A DNA stretch of 64,000 nucleotides, from assembly GCF_029893805.1 (NCBI RefSeq), contig NZ_JARXYP010000002.1, positions 8,990,001 through 9,054,000 of the forward strand, in the 5' to 3' direction. The position numbers and the translations under genes were made by a program. The notes under the pieces were generated by a model. That model worked only from the letters and a program-made list of their open reading frames with translations. It had not been told where the DNA came from and did no database searches. Below, piece by piece: positions 32,943 to 42,236 of this stretch. Source of the stretch: Streptomyces sp. SAI-135. Lineage in GTDB: Bacteria > Actinomycetota > Actinomycetes > Streptomycetales > Streptomycetaceae. Position 1 is the stretch's first letter. Each line of letters opens with the position of its first letter.

Positions 32943-33728
32943 ATGGCAGAGCAGAGCATTCCCCGCCGCTTCGTGGGCCGCTCGGTCCTGGTCACCGGTG
33001 CCGGCACCGGCTACGGCGCCGAGATCGCCGTCCGTGCCGCCCAGGAGGGGGCGCGGGTCGCCGTCCACTACCGCAGCTCCGAGGCCGGAGCCGAGAAGAC
33101 GGTCAACCGGATCAGGGAAGTCGGCGGCGAGGCGTTCACGGTGCGGGCCGACATCGCCGTCCACGCCGACGTCATCCGCATGGCCGAGGAGGTGTTCGAC
33201 CGTTTCGGCGGCCTGGACGTGCTGGTCAACAACGTCGGTGACGTGGCGGGCGACCAGATGTCCTGGCGGGATGTGACCGAGGAATCCATCGACCACGTCC
33301 TGGCGGTGGACATCAAGGGGACGATGCTGTGCGTCCACGAGTTCGGCTCCCGGATGCTGGAACAGGGCCACGGCGCGATCGTCAACATCGGTTCCACCGT
33401 GATCGTGCGCGGCAGTGCCCGCGCCCCGCAGTACGCCGCCGCGAAGTACGGCATCCTCGGCATCACCAAGTCCTACGCCCAGGCGTTCGCCCCCACCGTG
33501 CGGGTCAACACCTTCGCCCCGGGCTTCATCGAGACCGAGATGCTCCTCAGCCGCGCGGACTGGAAGGCTGGCCGCCGCGAGGACATGATCGCCAAGACCC
33601 CGATGGGCCGCATCCCCGGCCCCGCCGAACTCGCGGGCACCGCCCTCTTCCTCGCCACCGACGACGCCGCCCACATGACCGGCGCCTACCTCAACGCCGA
33701 CGGCGGCTTCAACATGATCGGCGCCTGA
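32943..33728 (+). CDS. Short-chain dehydrogenase/reductase
   Basis: A 261-residue classical SDR with TGAGTGYGAEI cofactor loop, NNVGD after strand 4, YAAAKYG as the catalytic Tyr-Lys pair and APGFIETEM after strand 6. The HYRSSEAGAE segment after strand 2 points to NADP preference, as in FabG-like enzymes. AAGGGA lies 7 bases before the ATG and the gene follows the second FAH gene by 11 bases. The physiological substrate is unknown. Confidence 0.88.
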   Translation: MAEQSIPRRFVGRSVLVTGAGTGYGAEIAVRAAQEGARVAVHYRSSEAGAEKTVNRIREVGGEAFTVRADIAVHADVIRMAEEVFDRFGGLDVLVNNVGDVAGDQMSWRDVTEESIDHVLAVDIKGTMLCVHEFGSRMLEQGHGAIVNIGSTVIVRGSARAPQYAAAKYGILGITKSYAQAFAPTVRVNTFAPGFIETEMLLSRADWKAGRREDMIAKTPMGRIPGPAELAGTALFLATDDAAHMTGAYLNADGGFNMIGA

Positions 33729-33773
33729 CCCGCCGGATGCGCACCGGCCCGAGCAACACCAGGAGACGACCTC

Positions 33774-35234
33774 GTGCTACCTGACCGTGACCTTCTGATC
33801 GGCGGCAAGGAGACCCCGGCCGTCTCCGGGCGGACCACCGCAGACGTCACTCCCTGGACCGGCGAGCCCTACGCCAGGGTGGCCGCAGCCGGTCCCGAGG
33901 ACGTGCGCGCCGCAGTGGACGCGGCGGACGCCGCCTTCGCCGAATGGACGGCGCTGGAGCCCTTTGCCCGCCGGAACATCTTCCTGCGCGCGGCGGACCT
34001 GATGGAGCAACGCGCGGAGCCGGTGGTGGAGTTGATGGCCGGCGAGGTGGGCGGGACCCGGGGCTGGGCGCTGTTCAACGTCGCGGTGGCCGCCGGCATG
34101 CTGCGCGAGGCCGCCGCGGCGATCACCGCACCGCGCGGGGACGTGCTCACCACCCAGGAGCCGGGCGGACTGAGCCTGGCCGTGCGCGAACCCCTGGGTG
34201 TCGTGGCGGCGTTCGCGCCGTGGAACGCCCCGGTCATCCTCGGCACCCGGGCGGTCACCGCCGCACTCGCCGCGGGCAACACCGTCGTGGTCAAGGCGAG
34301 CGAGGACGCCCCGATCGCATGCGGCCTGTTCGTCGCCGACGTGCTGCGCGACGCGGGCCTTCCCGACGGAGTCCTCAACGTCATCACCAACGACAAGACG
34401 GACGCCGCCGGCATCGCGAGGACACTGATCGCGGATCCGCGCGTGCGTGCCGTCAACTTCACCGGCTCGACCGCCGTCGGGCGGATCATCGGTGCCCTTG
34501 CCGCCGAGCACCTCAAGCCGGCCGTGCTGGAGCTCGGCGGCAAGAACTCGGTGATCGTCCTTGAGGACGCGGACCTCGACCACGCCGTGAACGCCGCCGC
34601 GTTCGCCGCGTTCATGAACTCCGGCCAGATCTGCATGTGCGCCGACCGCGTCCTGGTGCACACCTCCCTCGCCGACGAGTTCACCCGGCGGTTCACCGCC
34701 AAGGTCGCCGCTCTGCCCGGTGGCGACCCCGGCCTGCCCGGCACCGTCATCGGTCCGCTGGTCGACGAAGCCGCCGCGTCGCGGGTCGCCGCCCTGGTCA
34801 CGGACGCGGTCGGCAAGGGCGCGCGGGTCCTGACCGGCGGTGGCAGCCCGGACGGCGCTCTGTATCCGGCGACCGTGCTGACCGACCTGCCCGAGAGCGC
34901 GGAACTGCACCACACCGAGGCCTTCGGGCCGGTCGTCACCGTCCGGGCCTTCGCGGACGACGACGAGGCGGTGGCCCTGGCCAACGACACCGAGCACGGC
35001 CTCAGTTGCGGCATCCTCACCGAGAACGGCACCCACGGACTGAAGGTGGCACGCCGTATCCGCACCGGCATCGTGCATGTGAACGACCAGTCGGTGGGCG
35101 ACGAACCGCAGGCCCCCTTCGGCGGGTTCGCCGCCTCCGGTTACGGCCGCTTCGGCGGCCGCTGGGGCATCGAAGCCTTCTCGAACACCCGCTGGGTCAC
35201 CCTCTCCACGGAGCACTCCCGCTACCCCTTTTGA
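33774..35234 (+). CDS. Aldehyde dehydrogenase, vanillin/salicylaldehyde dehydrogenase-like
   Basis: A 486-residue NAD(P)-dependent ALDH. The Rossmann region contains FAPWNAPVI and NTVVVKASEDAP, the general base glutamate is in LELGGKNS, and the nucleophilic cysteine is in MNSGQICMCADR. The sequence style (PLGVVAAFAPWNAPV, TRRFTAKV) is that of aromatic aldehyde dehydrogenases. It would turn the benzaldehyde released by the carotenoid-type oxygenase into a benzoate. GTG 33774 follows AGGAGACGACCTC. It is the eighth gene of the operon. Confidence 0.87.
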   Translation: MLPDRDLLIGGKETPAVSGRTTADVTPWTGEPYARVAAAGPEDVRAAVDAADAAFAEWTALEPFARRNIFLRAADLMEQRAEPVVELMAGEVGGTRGWALFNVAVAAGMLREAAAAITAPRGDVLTTQEPGGLSLAVREPLGVVAAFAPWNAPVILGTRAVTAALAAGNTVVVKASEDAPIACGLFVADVLRDAGLPDGVLNVITNDKTDAAGIARTLIADPRVRAVNFTGSTAVGRIIGALAAEHLKPAVLELGGKNSVIVLEDADLDHAVNAAAFAAFMNSGQICMCADRVLVHTSLADEFTRRFTAKVAALPGGDPGLPGTVIGPLVDEAAASRVAALVTDAVGKGARVLTGGGSPDGALYPATVLTDLPESAELHHTEAFGPVVTVRAFADDDEAVALANDTEHGLSCGILTENGTHGLKVARRIRTGIVHVNDQSVGDEPQAPFGGFAASGYGRFGGRWGIEAFSNTRWVTLSTEHSRYPF

Positions 35235-35290
35235 TCCCGCCGTCGACGGCGCCTGCCCCAAACCGCGATCACCACCACCGAGGAGTGCGC

Positions 35291-35689
35291 ATGGCAACAT
35301 TCCGTTTCGACACCCGAGTCGCCCAGGACCCCGACCGCGTCTGGGCCGTCCTCACCGACGTGAGCATGATTCCGCAGTGGTTCCCGGCCGTGCAGGAGGC
35401 ACACTTCGACGGCACGCACCGGCACCTGCGCGTGCCCGGCGGGGCGACGATGAAGTCTCTGGTGGTGACGAAGAACGACGAACTGCGGCGCTTCCAGTAC
35501 CGGTTCGTCGAGGGCATGCCCCAGCCCATCGACTTCCACCTGGGCACCATCGACGTGCTTGCCGACGGGGACGGTTCACGTGTGGTCTACAGCCAGGAGA
35601 TCCTTCCGGAGGCCCTGGCACCCATCGTCGAGGGAGCCGTGAGCGAGGGGATCGCGGGGATCGCCCGGTACTTCGCCGCGCACCCCTGA
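35291..35689 (+). CDS. SRPBCC (START-like) protein
   Basis: A 132-residue helix-grip protein starting MATFRFDTRVAQDPDRVWAV and containing DVSMIPQWFPAVQEA, the typical first helix pair that closes the hydrophobic cavity. Such proteins bind or cyclise aromatic and polyketide ligands, or act as toxin-like binding proteins. GAGGAG lies 5 bases before ATG 35291. As the last gene of the operon it may be a binding or isomerising accessory protein. A strong terminator follows. Confidence 0.85.
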   Translation: MATFRFDTRVAQDPDRVWAVLTDVSMIPQWFPAVQEAHFDGTHRHLRVPGGATMKSLVVTKNDELRRFQYRFVEGMPQPIDFHLGTIDVLADGDGSRVVYSQEILPEALAPIVEGAVSEGIAGIARYFAAHP

Positions 35690-35712
35690 CCCGGCAGGGG
35701 CGCACGAGGTGA

Positions 35713-35736
35713 GGGCCGGCTCGGGGGAGCCGGCCC
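35713..35736. terminator. Bidirectional terminator hairpin
   Basis: GGGCCGGCTC and GAGCCGGCCC are exact 10-bp arms with a GGGG loop. It separates the convergent SRPBCC and TetR genes. Confidence 0.85.
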
Positions 35737-35764
35737 GTTGCCCGGTCACTTCCCTCCGGGCTGG

Positions 35765-36424
35765 TCACTCCCCGCGCAGGAGTGGCCGGCAGGCGGGGTC
35801 GGGAAGGGGGCGGCGGGCGACCTCGCGGGCGTCGGCCGGGGGGACGCCCAGCATGCGCAGAACCATCTCGGCGAGGTCGACCGCGGCCTGGTCGCCGTCC
35901 AGGTCGGGGAGGGCGAATCGCATCTCCACCAGGGCAAGCAGGCTGCCGCCAATGGCGGTCAGGGCGACCACCGGGTCGACGGGGGTGAAGCGGCCCGAGG
36001 CCAGGCCTGCCTCGAGGTCACGCAGCGCCCGACGGACCAGGCCGTTGTCCGAGTGGATGTGGCCGAGGCCGCGGCGGCGCAGGATCTGCATCAGTTCGGG
36101 GTGGGAGTCGGCCATGAGGGCGCTGAGCCGGAAGCCCGCCGCGACGAGTTCCGCCGGGTCGTCGATCCCCGCAAGGCACTCGTCGAAGTTCTGGCCGAAC
36201 TCCTCCATGGCGTCCACCACGGCTGCCTCGAACAGCTCTGTCTTGGACTCGAAGTGGTTGTAGAAGGAGCCGAAACCGACGTCCGCGCGCTCCGCGATCG
36301 CCTGGATGCTCGCGCTGGTGTCCCCTGTCTCGGCGAGTATCTGCCTCGCGGCGCGAATCAGCGCGCGACGGGTCTCGGCGCGGCGCCGCTCGAACCGGTT
36401 GCTGGGTGGGGCTGACGTAGGCAT
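35765..36424 (-). CDS. TetR-family repressor (first)
   Basis: A 219-residue regulator with the TetR helix-turn-helix at residues ~15-60 (RRALIRAARQILAETGDTSA, IAERADVGFGSFYNHFESK) and a ligand-binding helical bundle. It is divergent from the extradiol dioxygenase operon. The 136 bases between them contain two palindromes (36465-36478 and 36520-36533), and an equivalent pair with the same spacing lies before the first P450 (44861-44929). I therefore infer that it controls both units and its own gene. The inducer is presumably an aromatic substrate or a ring-cleavage product. Confidence 0.9.
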   Translation of the reverse strand: MPTSAPPSNRFERRRAETRRALIRAARQILAETGDTSASIQAIAERADVGFGSFYNHFESKTELFEAAVVDAMEEFGQNFDECLAGIDDPAELVAAGFRLSALMADSHPELMQILRRRGLGHIHSDNGLVRRALRDLEAGLASGRFTPVDPVVALTAIGGSLLALVEMRFALPDLDGDQAAVDLAEMVLRMLGVPPADAREVARRPLPDPACRPLLRGE

Positions 36425-36464
36425 GCACAGAGTTTAACCGCGGAGGCGATGGCGACAGCATCTC

Positions 36465-36478
36465 TGATGGATTCATCA
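36465..36478. promoter_or_regulatory. Operator 1 of TetR/extradiol promoter
   Basis: TGATG-GATT-CATCA, perfect 5-bp inverted repeat. It lies 20 bases upstream of the -35 hexamer and 55 bases upstream of operator 2. The corresponding site before the first P450 is at 44861. Confidence 0.7.
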
Positions 36479-36497
36479 TTTATCCCGGACGAACCCC

Positions 36498-36526
36498 TTG
36501 ACGATGAGGAAGTCAGGCTTGATGAT
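36498..36526 (+). promoter_or_regulatory. Promoter of the extradiol dioxygenase operon
   Basis: TTGACG (36498-36503), a 17-base spacer and GATGAT (36521-36526). The -10 box lies inside operator 2, so repressor binding would exclude RNA polymerase. Confidence 0.55.
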
Positions 36527-36533
36527 TCCATCA
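36520..36533. promoter_or_regulatory. Operator 2 of TetR/extradiol promoter
   Basis: TGATG-ATTC-CATCA, perfect 5-bp inverted repeat overlapping the -10 region, 27 bases before the GTG start of the dioxygenase gene. Confidence 0.7.
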
Positions 36534-36560
36534 TTATGGTGATGTTGCCCGGAGGTTACC

Positions 36561-37706
36561 GTGTCTGAAACCCGCGATCACGGGGCCGATGTCAAGACCG
36601 CCCACCAGGACCTGCACAGCGAGCAGGGCGCCCTGCGTGGCGAGCATCCTGGCCGCTCCCGGAATCCAGTGATCAAGGTGGCGGACCTGGCCTGGCTGGA
36701 GTTCGAGAAGCCGGACCTGGAGCGGGCCGAGGTCTTCGCCCGCGACTTCGGCTTCCGGACCGCCGCGCGCACGGAGCGGGAGCTGTGGCTGCGGGGCACC
36801 TTCGCGGGCTCGCCGTGCATGGTGATCCGGCGTGGTCGTACGTCCCGTTTCATCGGCCCGGCGTTCCGCGCGGCGGAGCGGGCCGACCTGGACCGACTGG
36901 CACGGGCGACCGGGGCAGCCGTACGGGAGGCGGACGTCCCCGGCGGCGGCAGGGTGGTCGACCTGCTCGACCCTTCGGGATTCCCGGTGCGCGTGGTGCA
37001 CTGCGCCGAACAGCTGCCCGCGCTGCCGGAACAGCAGCCGCTGCTCCTCAACTTCGGCACGGCTCACCGCCGTACGAACGCCACGCAGCGCCCCCCGCGC
37101 GAGCCGTCCCGGATCCAGCGGCTGGGACATGTGGTGCTGGAGACGAGGGTGTTCTCCCGGGCCCTGGACTGGTACCTGGACACCCTCGGGATGATCGTGT
37201 CCGACTTCCTCTTCCTGGACGGACAGCGCGGGCGCGGCCCGGTCATGGCATTCATCCGCTGCGACCTGGGCAGCGTGCCGGCCGACCACCACACCCTGGC
37301 CATGCATCTGGGCCCGGGGACCGGCTATGTCCATTCCGCCTACCAGGTGACCGACCTGGACGCCATCGCCGCGGGCGGTGAGTATCTCAAGGAGCGCGGC
37401 TACAAGCACAGTTGGGGCATCGGCCGGCATATCGAGGGCAGCCAGCTCTTCGACTACTGGCGCGACCCCGACCGCTTCATGCTGGAGCACTTCGCCGACG
37501 GCGACCTCTTCTCCTGCGAGGTCGAGCCCGGCTGGGCGCCCCTGTCGACCAGTGGCCTGTCCCAGTGGGGGCCGCCCGCCACCCGCGACTTCCTCGGCGC
37601 AAGCCCTTCCCCGCAGCGGGTCCGCGACGTGATCGAGGCCCTGCGCGGTGACAACGAGATGGACCCGGCGCGCCTGTTGGGCCTGCTCAAGGCCGCCAAG
37701 TCCTGA
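36561..37706 (+). CDS. Two-domain VOC extradiol ring-cleavage dioxygenase
   Basis: A 381-residue type I extradiol dioxygenase, related to 2,3-dihydroxybiphenyl and catechol 2,3-dioxygenases. The N-terminal VOC module (~40-140) has lost its metal ligands. The C-terminal module (~185-320) keeps them: His in RLGHVVLE, His in YVHSAYQV and Glu in FMLEHFADGD, plus the catalytic acid region IGRHIEGSQLFDYW. It opens a catechol or hydroxyquinol-type ring next to a hydroxyl group. GTG 36561 follows CGGAGG. The last ~50 residues are an extension without obvious domain. It heads the FAH/hydroxylase/acetoacetyl-CoA synthetase operon. Confidence 0.88.
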   Translation: MSETRDHGADVKTAHQDLHSEQGALRGEHPGRSRNPVIKVADLAWLEFEKPDLERAEVFARDFGFRTAARTERELWLRGTFAGSPCMVIRRGRTSRFIGPAFRAAERADLDRLARATGAAVREADVPGGGRVVDLLDPSGFPVRVVHCAEQLPALPEQQPLLLNFGTAHRRTNATQRPPREPSRIQRLGHVVLETRVFSRALDWYLDTLGMIVSDFLFLDGQRGRGPVMAFIRCDLGSVPADHHTLAMHLGPGTGYVHSAYQVTDLDAIAAGGEYLKERGYKHSWGIGRHIEGSQLFDYWRDPDRFMLEHFADGDLFSCEVEPGWAPLSTSGLSQWGPPATRDFLGASPSPQRVRDVIEALRGDNEMDPARLLGLLKAAKS

Positions 37707-37734
37707 CCCCCCGACCCCTCACGAAGGCACTGTC

Positions 37735-38673
37735 ATGAGCACCAATGTCCTGCGCACCGCCGACGGCTGGTGGGTGGTCCGCGGTGAGCGGGCCGTCCCC
37801 GTGGACACCAAGGCCGTCACGACCGCCGAGCTGATCTCGGATCGCGACGCCGTACGGCAGGCAGCCCTGTCGGCCGACGCCGGCACGCCCGTCGCGGACC
37901 TGGTCGTCCTCTCGCCGGTCACCACTCCATGCCGGGTGGTCGCCCAGATGGTCAACTACCGCAGTCATGCCCGCGATTCGGGCTTCTCCGACGACGTCCC
38001 GCCCACTTTCTTCCGGAAGGCGTCCGGCTCGGTCAGCGGACCCGCCGACACCGTCGTCCGGCCCTCCCACGTGCGGTTCCTGGACTACGAGATCGAGCTC
38101 GGCCTGGTCATGGGCGCGTCCCTGCCCGTCGGCACGGTGGTCGAGGAGCGGGACCTGCCCTCGTACATCGCCGGGCTCGTGATCACCAACGACGTCAGCG
38201 CCCGTGACGTGCAGCTGACCAAGACGCAGTTCTACGAGAGCAAGTCGTACCCCACCTTCACGCCGACAGGGCCCTACCTCGCGCTGCTGGAGCCTGACGA
38301 CTTCACTCATCTCCTCGACCTGCGACTGAGGTTGTCCGTCAACGGCGAGCTGCGCCAGGACCGCACTCTCGCCGACATGATCGTCCGACCGGCACAGGCG
38401 CTCACCCTGCTGGCCCGCTTCCAGACCCTCGACCCAGGCGACCTGTTGCTGACCGGCACACCCGGCGGCACGGCCCTGAAGGCCCCGCCCAAGCCGGTCG
38501 AGAAGATCGGCGCCCTGCTGCCGCCCGCCGTCAAGTGGAAGGCGTTCTTCAGGACGCAGGCCAAGAACCCGCACTACCTGCACACGGGTGACGTGATGAC
38601 GGCGACGATCGCGACCCCGGACGGCCGCATCGACCTCGGCGAGCAGCGCACCCCCGTCACGGACGCGAAGTGA
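37735..38673 (+). CDS. Fumarylacetoacetate hydrolase family protein (third copy)
   Basis: A 312-residue FAH-family hydrolase. The active-site region is QMVNYRSHARDSGF, the E-x-E metal motif is LDYEIELGLVMG, then TNDVSARDVQLTKTQFYES and GDLLLTGTPGGTALK. It carries a ~40-residue insertion after this motif (PPKPVEKIGALLPPAVKWKA), which the other copies lack and which probably forms a lid. Next to an extradiol dioxygenase and an acetoacetyl-CoA synthetase it most likely releases acetoacetate (plus fumarate or a similar acid) from the ring-cleavage product. Confidence 0.9.
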   Translation: MSTNVLRTADGWWVVRGERAVPVDTKAVTTAELISDRDAVRQAALSADAGTPVADLVVLSPVTTPCRVVAQMVNYRSHARDSGFSDDVPPTFFRKASGSVSGPADTVVRPSHVRFLDYEIELGLVMGASLPVGTVVEERDLPSYIAGLVITNDVSARDVQLTKTQFYESKSYPTFTPTGPYLALLEPDDFTHLLDLRLRLSVNGELRQDRTLADMIVRPAQALTLLARFQTLDPGDLLLTGTPGGTALKAPPKPVEKIGALLPPAVKWKAFFRTQAKNPHYLHTGDVMTATIATPDGRIDLGEQRTPVTDAK

Positions 38674-38685
38674 GACCCGAAGCAC

Positions 38686-40272
38686 ATGATCGTTGAACCC
38701 GACGGGGCGGACGTGCCCGTAGTGATCATCGGGGCCGGTCCGGTGGGCGTGACCGCCGCCCTCCTCCTGGCCCGGCGCGGAGTCCGCAGCGTCGTCCTCG
38801 AGCGCCACAGGGACATTTACCCGCTCCCGCGTGCCGCCGCCACCGACGACGAGGTACGCAGGATCCTCCAGGCCGCGGGCGTGGGGGAGGAGTTCGCCGC
38901 GATGGCCCGCCCGGCGAACGGGCTGCGGCTGCTGGACGCCCGGCACCGGGTGATGGCCGAGTTCCGGCGCACCGAGCACGGCCTGCACGGCTACCCGCAG
39001 ACCAGCATGTTCGACCAGCCCGAGCTGGAAAGTGTGCTGCGCGACGCCCTGGCCCGGTACCCGGAGTGCGAACTGCGGGGCGGAGCGGAGGTCACCGGCA
39101 TCGGCCCGGACACCGAGGGCCCCGTGCGCGTGACCTACCGGGACGACGACGGTGAGCATCACCTGTGGGCCGAGGCGGTGCTCGGCTGCGACGGCGCGAA
39201 CAGCCTCACCCGCGAGGCGATCGGCGCCGTGTGGGAGGACCTTCGCTTCGAGGAACGCTGGACCGTCATCGACGTCCGCACGACGGCCGACGTGCGCTCC
39301 TGGGAGGGAGTCGACCAGGTCTGCGACCCGGACCGGCCGGCGACCTTCACGCGCATGGGTGAGGACCGTTACCGCTGGGAGTTCCGGCTGCGCGAGGGGG
39401 CGGAGCAGCCCGTCCGCGAGTTGGTCGCGCCGTGGCTGCCACCCTCGTACGAAGGGGACTTCGAGATCATCCGCGAGGCGCAGTACACCTTCCGGGCCCG
39501 CCTCGCCGACCGTTGGCGCAGCGGACGCGTCTTCCTGCTCGGCGACGCCGCCCACCTCACCCCGCCGTTCATCGGACAGGGGCTGTGCGCGGGCCTGCGG
39601 GACGCCTACAACCTCACCTGGAAGCTCGCCCGAGTCCTCCAACAGGGCGGTGACGAGCGGCTGTTGGAGACCTACGAGAGTGAACGCAAGCCGCACGCCC
39701 GGCATGTGATCCGGCTCGCGGTCGCCATAGGCTGGGCCATGACCGGCGGCCAGGACAGTGCCGCCGCGATCCGCCGCAGAGCCCTGGCCGCCGCCTGCCG
39801 CATACCCGGCCTGACCGCGATGGCCGGCCGCGACCTCAGCCCGCGCCTGACCAAGGGACCCCTCGTACGCCGCCGCCTCCGCAACAGCCTTGCGGGCACG
39901 CACTGCCCCCAGCCATGGATCACCGCCGACGGACGGCGCAGCCGCCTCGACGAGGTGCTCGGCGACTCCTTCATCATCCTGACCGCCACCGATCCCTCGC
40001 CCTCGCTGAACGCCCTCGCCCACGCACTCGGCATCCGGGCGATCCCCGTCACGGGCCTCGGCGACGACGGCACCCTCGCCGCCTGGCTGCGCGCGGGCCG
40101 CGCGGACGCCGTCCTGCTGCGCCCCGACCGCGTCGTCATGGACGTCGTCCCGACCGGCGGCCGTGACTTCACCGGAAGCCCCGACTGGGCGTCCCTCCTG
40201 CACACCACCCGCAGTCCCCACCCGCCCCGACGGACCGTCGACACCAGCCTGCTGAGGAGCGTCACCGGATGA
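38686..40272 (+). CDS. FAD-dependent aromatic hydroxylase, MhpA-like
   Basis: A 528-residue class A flavoprotein monooxygenase similar to 3-(3-hydroxyphenyl)propionate hydroxylases. The dinucleotide-binding motif is IIGAGPVGVTAALLLARRG at residue ~13, the DG motif lies in VLGCDGANSLTR, and the GD motif is GDAAHLTPPFIGQG around residue 285. The C-terminal ~130 residues form the thioredoxin-like domain common in this group. It would add a hydroxyl group to a phenol to give the catechol-type substrate for the dioxygenase two genes upstream. It overlaps the next gene by ATGA. Confidence 0.9.
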   Translation: MIVEPDGADVPVVIIGAGPVGVTAALLLARRGVRSVVLERHRDIYPLPRAAATDDEVRRILQAAGVGEEFAAMARPANGLRLLDARHRVMAEFRRTEHGLHGYPQTSMFDQPELESVLRDALARYPECELRGGAEVTGIGPDTEGPVRVTYRDDDGEHHLWAEAVLGCDGANSLTREAIGAVWEDLRFEERWTVIDVRTTADVRSWEGVDQVCDPDRPATFTRMGEDRYRWEFRLREGAEQPVRELVAPWLPPSYEGDFEIIREAQYTFRARLADRWRSGRVFLLGDAAHLTPPFIGQGLCAGLRDAYNLTWKLARVLQQGGDERLLETYESERKPHARHVIRLAVAIGWAMTGGQDSAAAIRRRALAAACRIPGLTAMAGRDLSPRLTKGPLVRRRLRNSLAGTHCPQPWITADGRRSRLDEVLGDSFIILTATDPSPSLNALAHALGIRAIPVTGLGDDGTLAAWLRAGRADAVLLRPDRVVMDVVPTGGRDFTGSPDWASLLHTTRSPHPPRRTVDTSLLRSVTG

Positions 40273-42236
40273 GCGTGCCCAACCCTTTCATGACGCCGGA
40301 TCCGCAGGCCGTCGCGGACAGCAACCTCATGGACTTCGCCCGCCACGCCGGGATGGCCGACGCCGACTATGCCGCCTTGTACCACTGGTCGGTCACCGAC
40401 CTGGAAGGCTTCTGGGCCACGGTGTGGGAGTACTTCGACATCGACGCCGACACGCCCTATGAGCAGGTGCTGGCGGACGAGCGGATGCCCGGCGCCCGCT
40501 GGTTCCCCGGTGCCACCCTCAACTACGCCCACCATGCCCTGCGCAACCTCGCCGACGACGCCGTGGCGGTCATCGCGCTGGACGAGACCGGATCCTGCTA
40601 CGAGGTGACCGCGAGCCATCTGCGTGCCCAGGTGGCCTCCGTCGCCGCGACCCTGCGCGATCTCGGCGTCGGCAAGGGCGACCGGGTCGTCGGCTACCTG
40701 CCCAACACCCCGCACGCCATCGTGGCGTTCCTGGCCGCCGCCAGCCTGGGCGCGGTGTGGTCGGTGTGCGGACAGGACTACGCCCCCAAGGCCGCCGCCG
40801 ACCGCTTCGGCCAGCTCGAACCGACCGTCCTGATCGCCGCCGACGGCTACCTCTTCAACGGCACGACCCACGACCGCCGCGACGCCGCCATCGAACTCGC
40901 CGGCACGCTGCCCACGTTGAAGGCCACGCTGCTCGTCGACCACGTGGGCCTGCCCTGGCCCTCGCGGGCGTACCCCTCGCTGGTGGTCCCCTGGGAGGAC
41001 GCGGCCACCCGCACCGAGGAACTCACCTGCACGCCCGTGCCGTTCGATCACCCGCTGTGGGTCGTGTTCTCCTCCGGCACCACCGGTCTGCCCAAGGGCA
41101 TCGTCCATGGCCACGGCGGGGTGGTGGTGGAGCACCTGAAAACCCTGGCCCTGCACTCCGACCTCGGCCCCGGCGACCGCCTCCTGTGGTACACCACCAC
41201 CCACTGGATGATGTGGAACCTGGTCGTCTCCACGTTGCTGACCGGTGCCACGACCTGCACGTACGACGGCAGCCCGGCTCCCCTCGCCCAGCCCGACACC
41301 CTGTGGAAGCTGGCCGCGCGCCACCGGGTGACCCTCTTCGGCACCAGCCCCCAGTACCTGCTGGGCATGGCCAAGTTCGGCATCGACCCGTCCGTGCACG
41401 ACCTGTCGTCGATCCGCGTGGTCGGCTGCACCGGCTCCACCCTCCCGGCCTCCGCCTACCCCTGGGTCCGCGACCATGTGGGGGAGCGGGTGCTGCTGGC
41501 CTCGATCAGCGGCGGCACGGACGTCGTCTCCGGCTTCGCGGGCAGTGCCCCCAACACCCCGGTCTGGGCGGGCGAGTTGTCCGCACCCCACCTCGGTGTG
41601 GCACTGGCCGCCTATGACGCCGAGGGCTTCCCGGTCGTGGACCGGGTCGGAGAGCTGGTCGTCACCCGGCCCATGCCGTCGATGCCGCTGTACTTCTGGA
41701 ACGACCCCGACGGCAGGCGCTACCGCGAGGCGTACTTCTCCGTCTACCCCGGCGTCTGGCGGCACGGCGACTGGATCACCGTCACCGGCCACGGCTCCGT
41801 GATCGTCCACGGCCGCTCCGACTCGACGCTGAACCGCAACGGCGTACGCCTAGGCAGTGCCGACGTCCACGACGTCGTCGAACGTCTCCCCGAGATCGCG
41901 GAAGCCCTGGTCATCGGGGCGGAGGAACCCGACGGCGGCTACTGGATGCCCCTGTTCGTGGTCCTCGCCGCCGGAGCCGAACTGGACGACACGCTGCGCG
42001 AGCGCATCCGTGAGGCGATTCGCAGCGGGGCCTCGCCCCGACACGTCCCCGACGACATCCTCGAAGTGCCCGGGATCCCGCACACCCGCACCGGCAAGAA
42101 ACTCGAAGTCCCCGTCAAACGCCTCCTCCAGGGCGCCCCGGTCGGGCAGGTCGTCAACCCGGCCACTGTGGATGCCCCCGACCTCATCGACTACTACGCC
42201 CGCCTGGGCGCCGCACGCAGGGACCGATCGGCATGA
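40269..42236 (+). CDS. Acetoacetyl-CoA synthetase
   Basis: A 655-residue ANL-superfamily ligase that converts acetoacetate, ATP and CoA to acetoacetyl-CoA. The P-loop-like motif is VFSSGTTGLPKGIVHGHGG (~260-278), with DGRR.R near the hinge, ITVTGHGSVIVHGRSDSTLN before the A8 region, and the catalytic lysine in HTRTGKKLEVPVKR. The N-terminal GARWFPGATLNYA box and overall length are diagnostic for acetoacetate-CoA ligase over acetyl-CoA synthetase. Its presence in the operon indicates that acetoacetate is an end product of the FAH step and is channelled to thiolase. Confidence 0.93.
   Translation: MSVPNPFMTPDPQAVADSNLMDFARHAGMADADYAALYHWSVTDLEGFWATVWEYFDIDADTPYEQVLADERMPGARWFPGATLNYAHHALRNLADDAVAVIALDETGSCYEVTASHLRAQVASVAATLRDLGVGKGDRVVGYLPNTPHAIVAFLAAASLGAVWSVCGQDYAPKAAADRFGQLEPTVLIAADGYLFNGTTHDRRDAAIELAGTLPTLKATLLVDHVGLPWPSRAYPSLVVPWEDAATRTEELTCTPVPFDHPLWVVFSSGTTGLPKGIVHGHGGVVVEHLKTLALHSDLGPGDRLLWYTTTHWMMWNLVVSTLLTGATTCTYDGSPAPLAQPDTLWKLAARHRVTLFGTSPQYLLGMAKFGIDPSVHDLSSIRVVGCTGSTLPASAYPWVRDHVGERVLLASISGGTDVVSGFAGSAPNTPVWAGELSAPHLGVALAAYDAEGFPVVDRVGELVVTRPMPSMPLYFWNDPDGRRYREAYFSVYPGVWRHGDWITVTGHGSVIVHGRSDSTLNRNGVRLGSADVHDVVERLPEIAEALVIGAEEPDGGYWMPLFVVLAAGAELDDTLRERIREAIRSGASPRHVPDDILEVPGIPHTRTGKKLEVPVKRLLQGAPVGQVVNPATVDAPDLIDYYARLGAARRDRSA

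Noticed and set aside
37687..40221. Long open frame (844 codons) on the minus strand opposite the FAH and FAD-hydroxylase genes
   Set aside because: Shadow frame typical of 70% G+C DNA. It is antisense to two well-supported genes, has low-complexity Gly/Arg/Val/Asp composition and no domain match.
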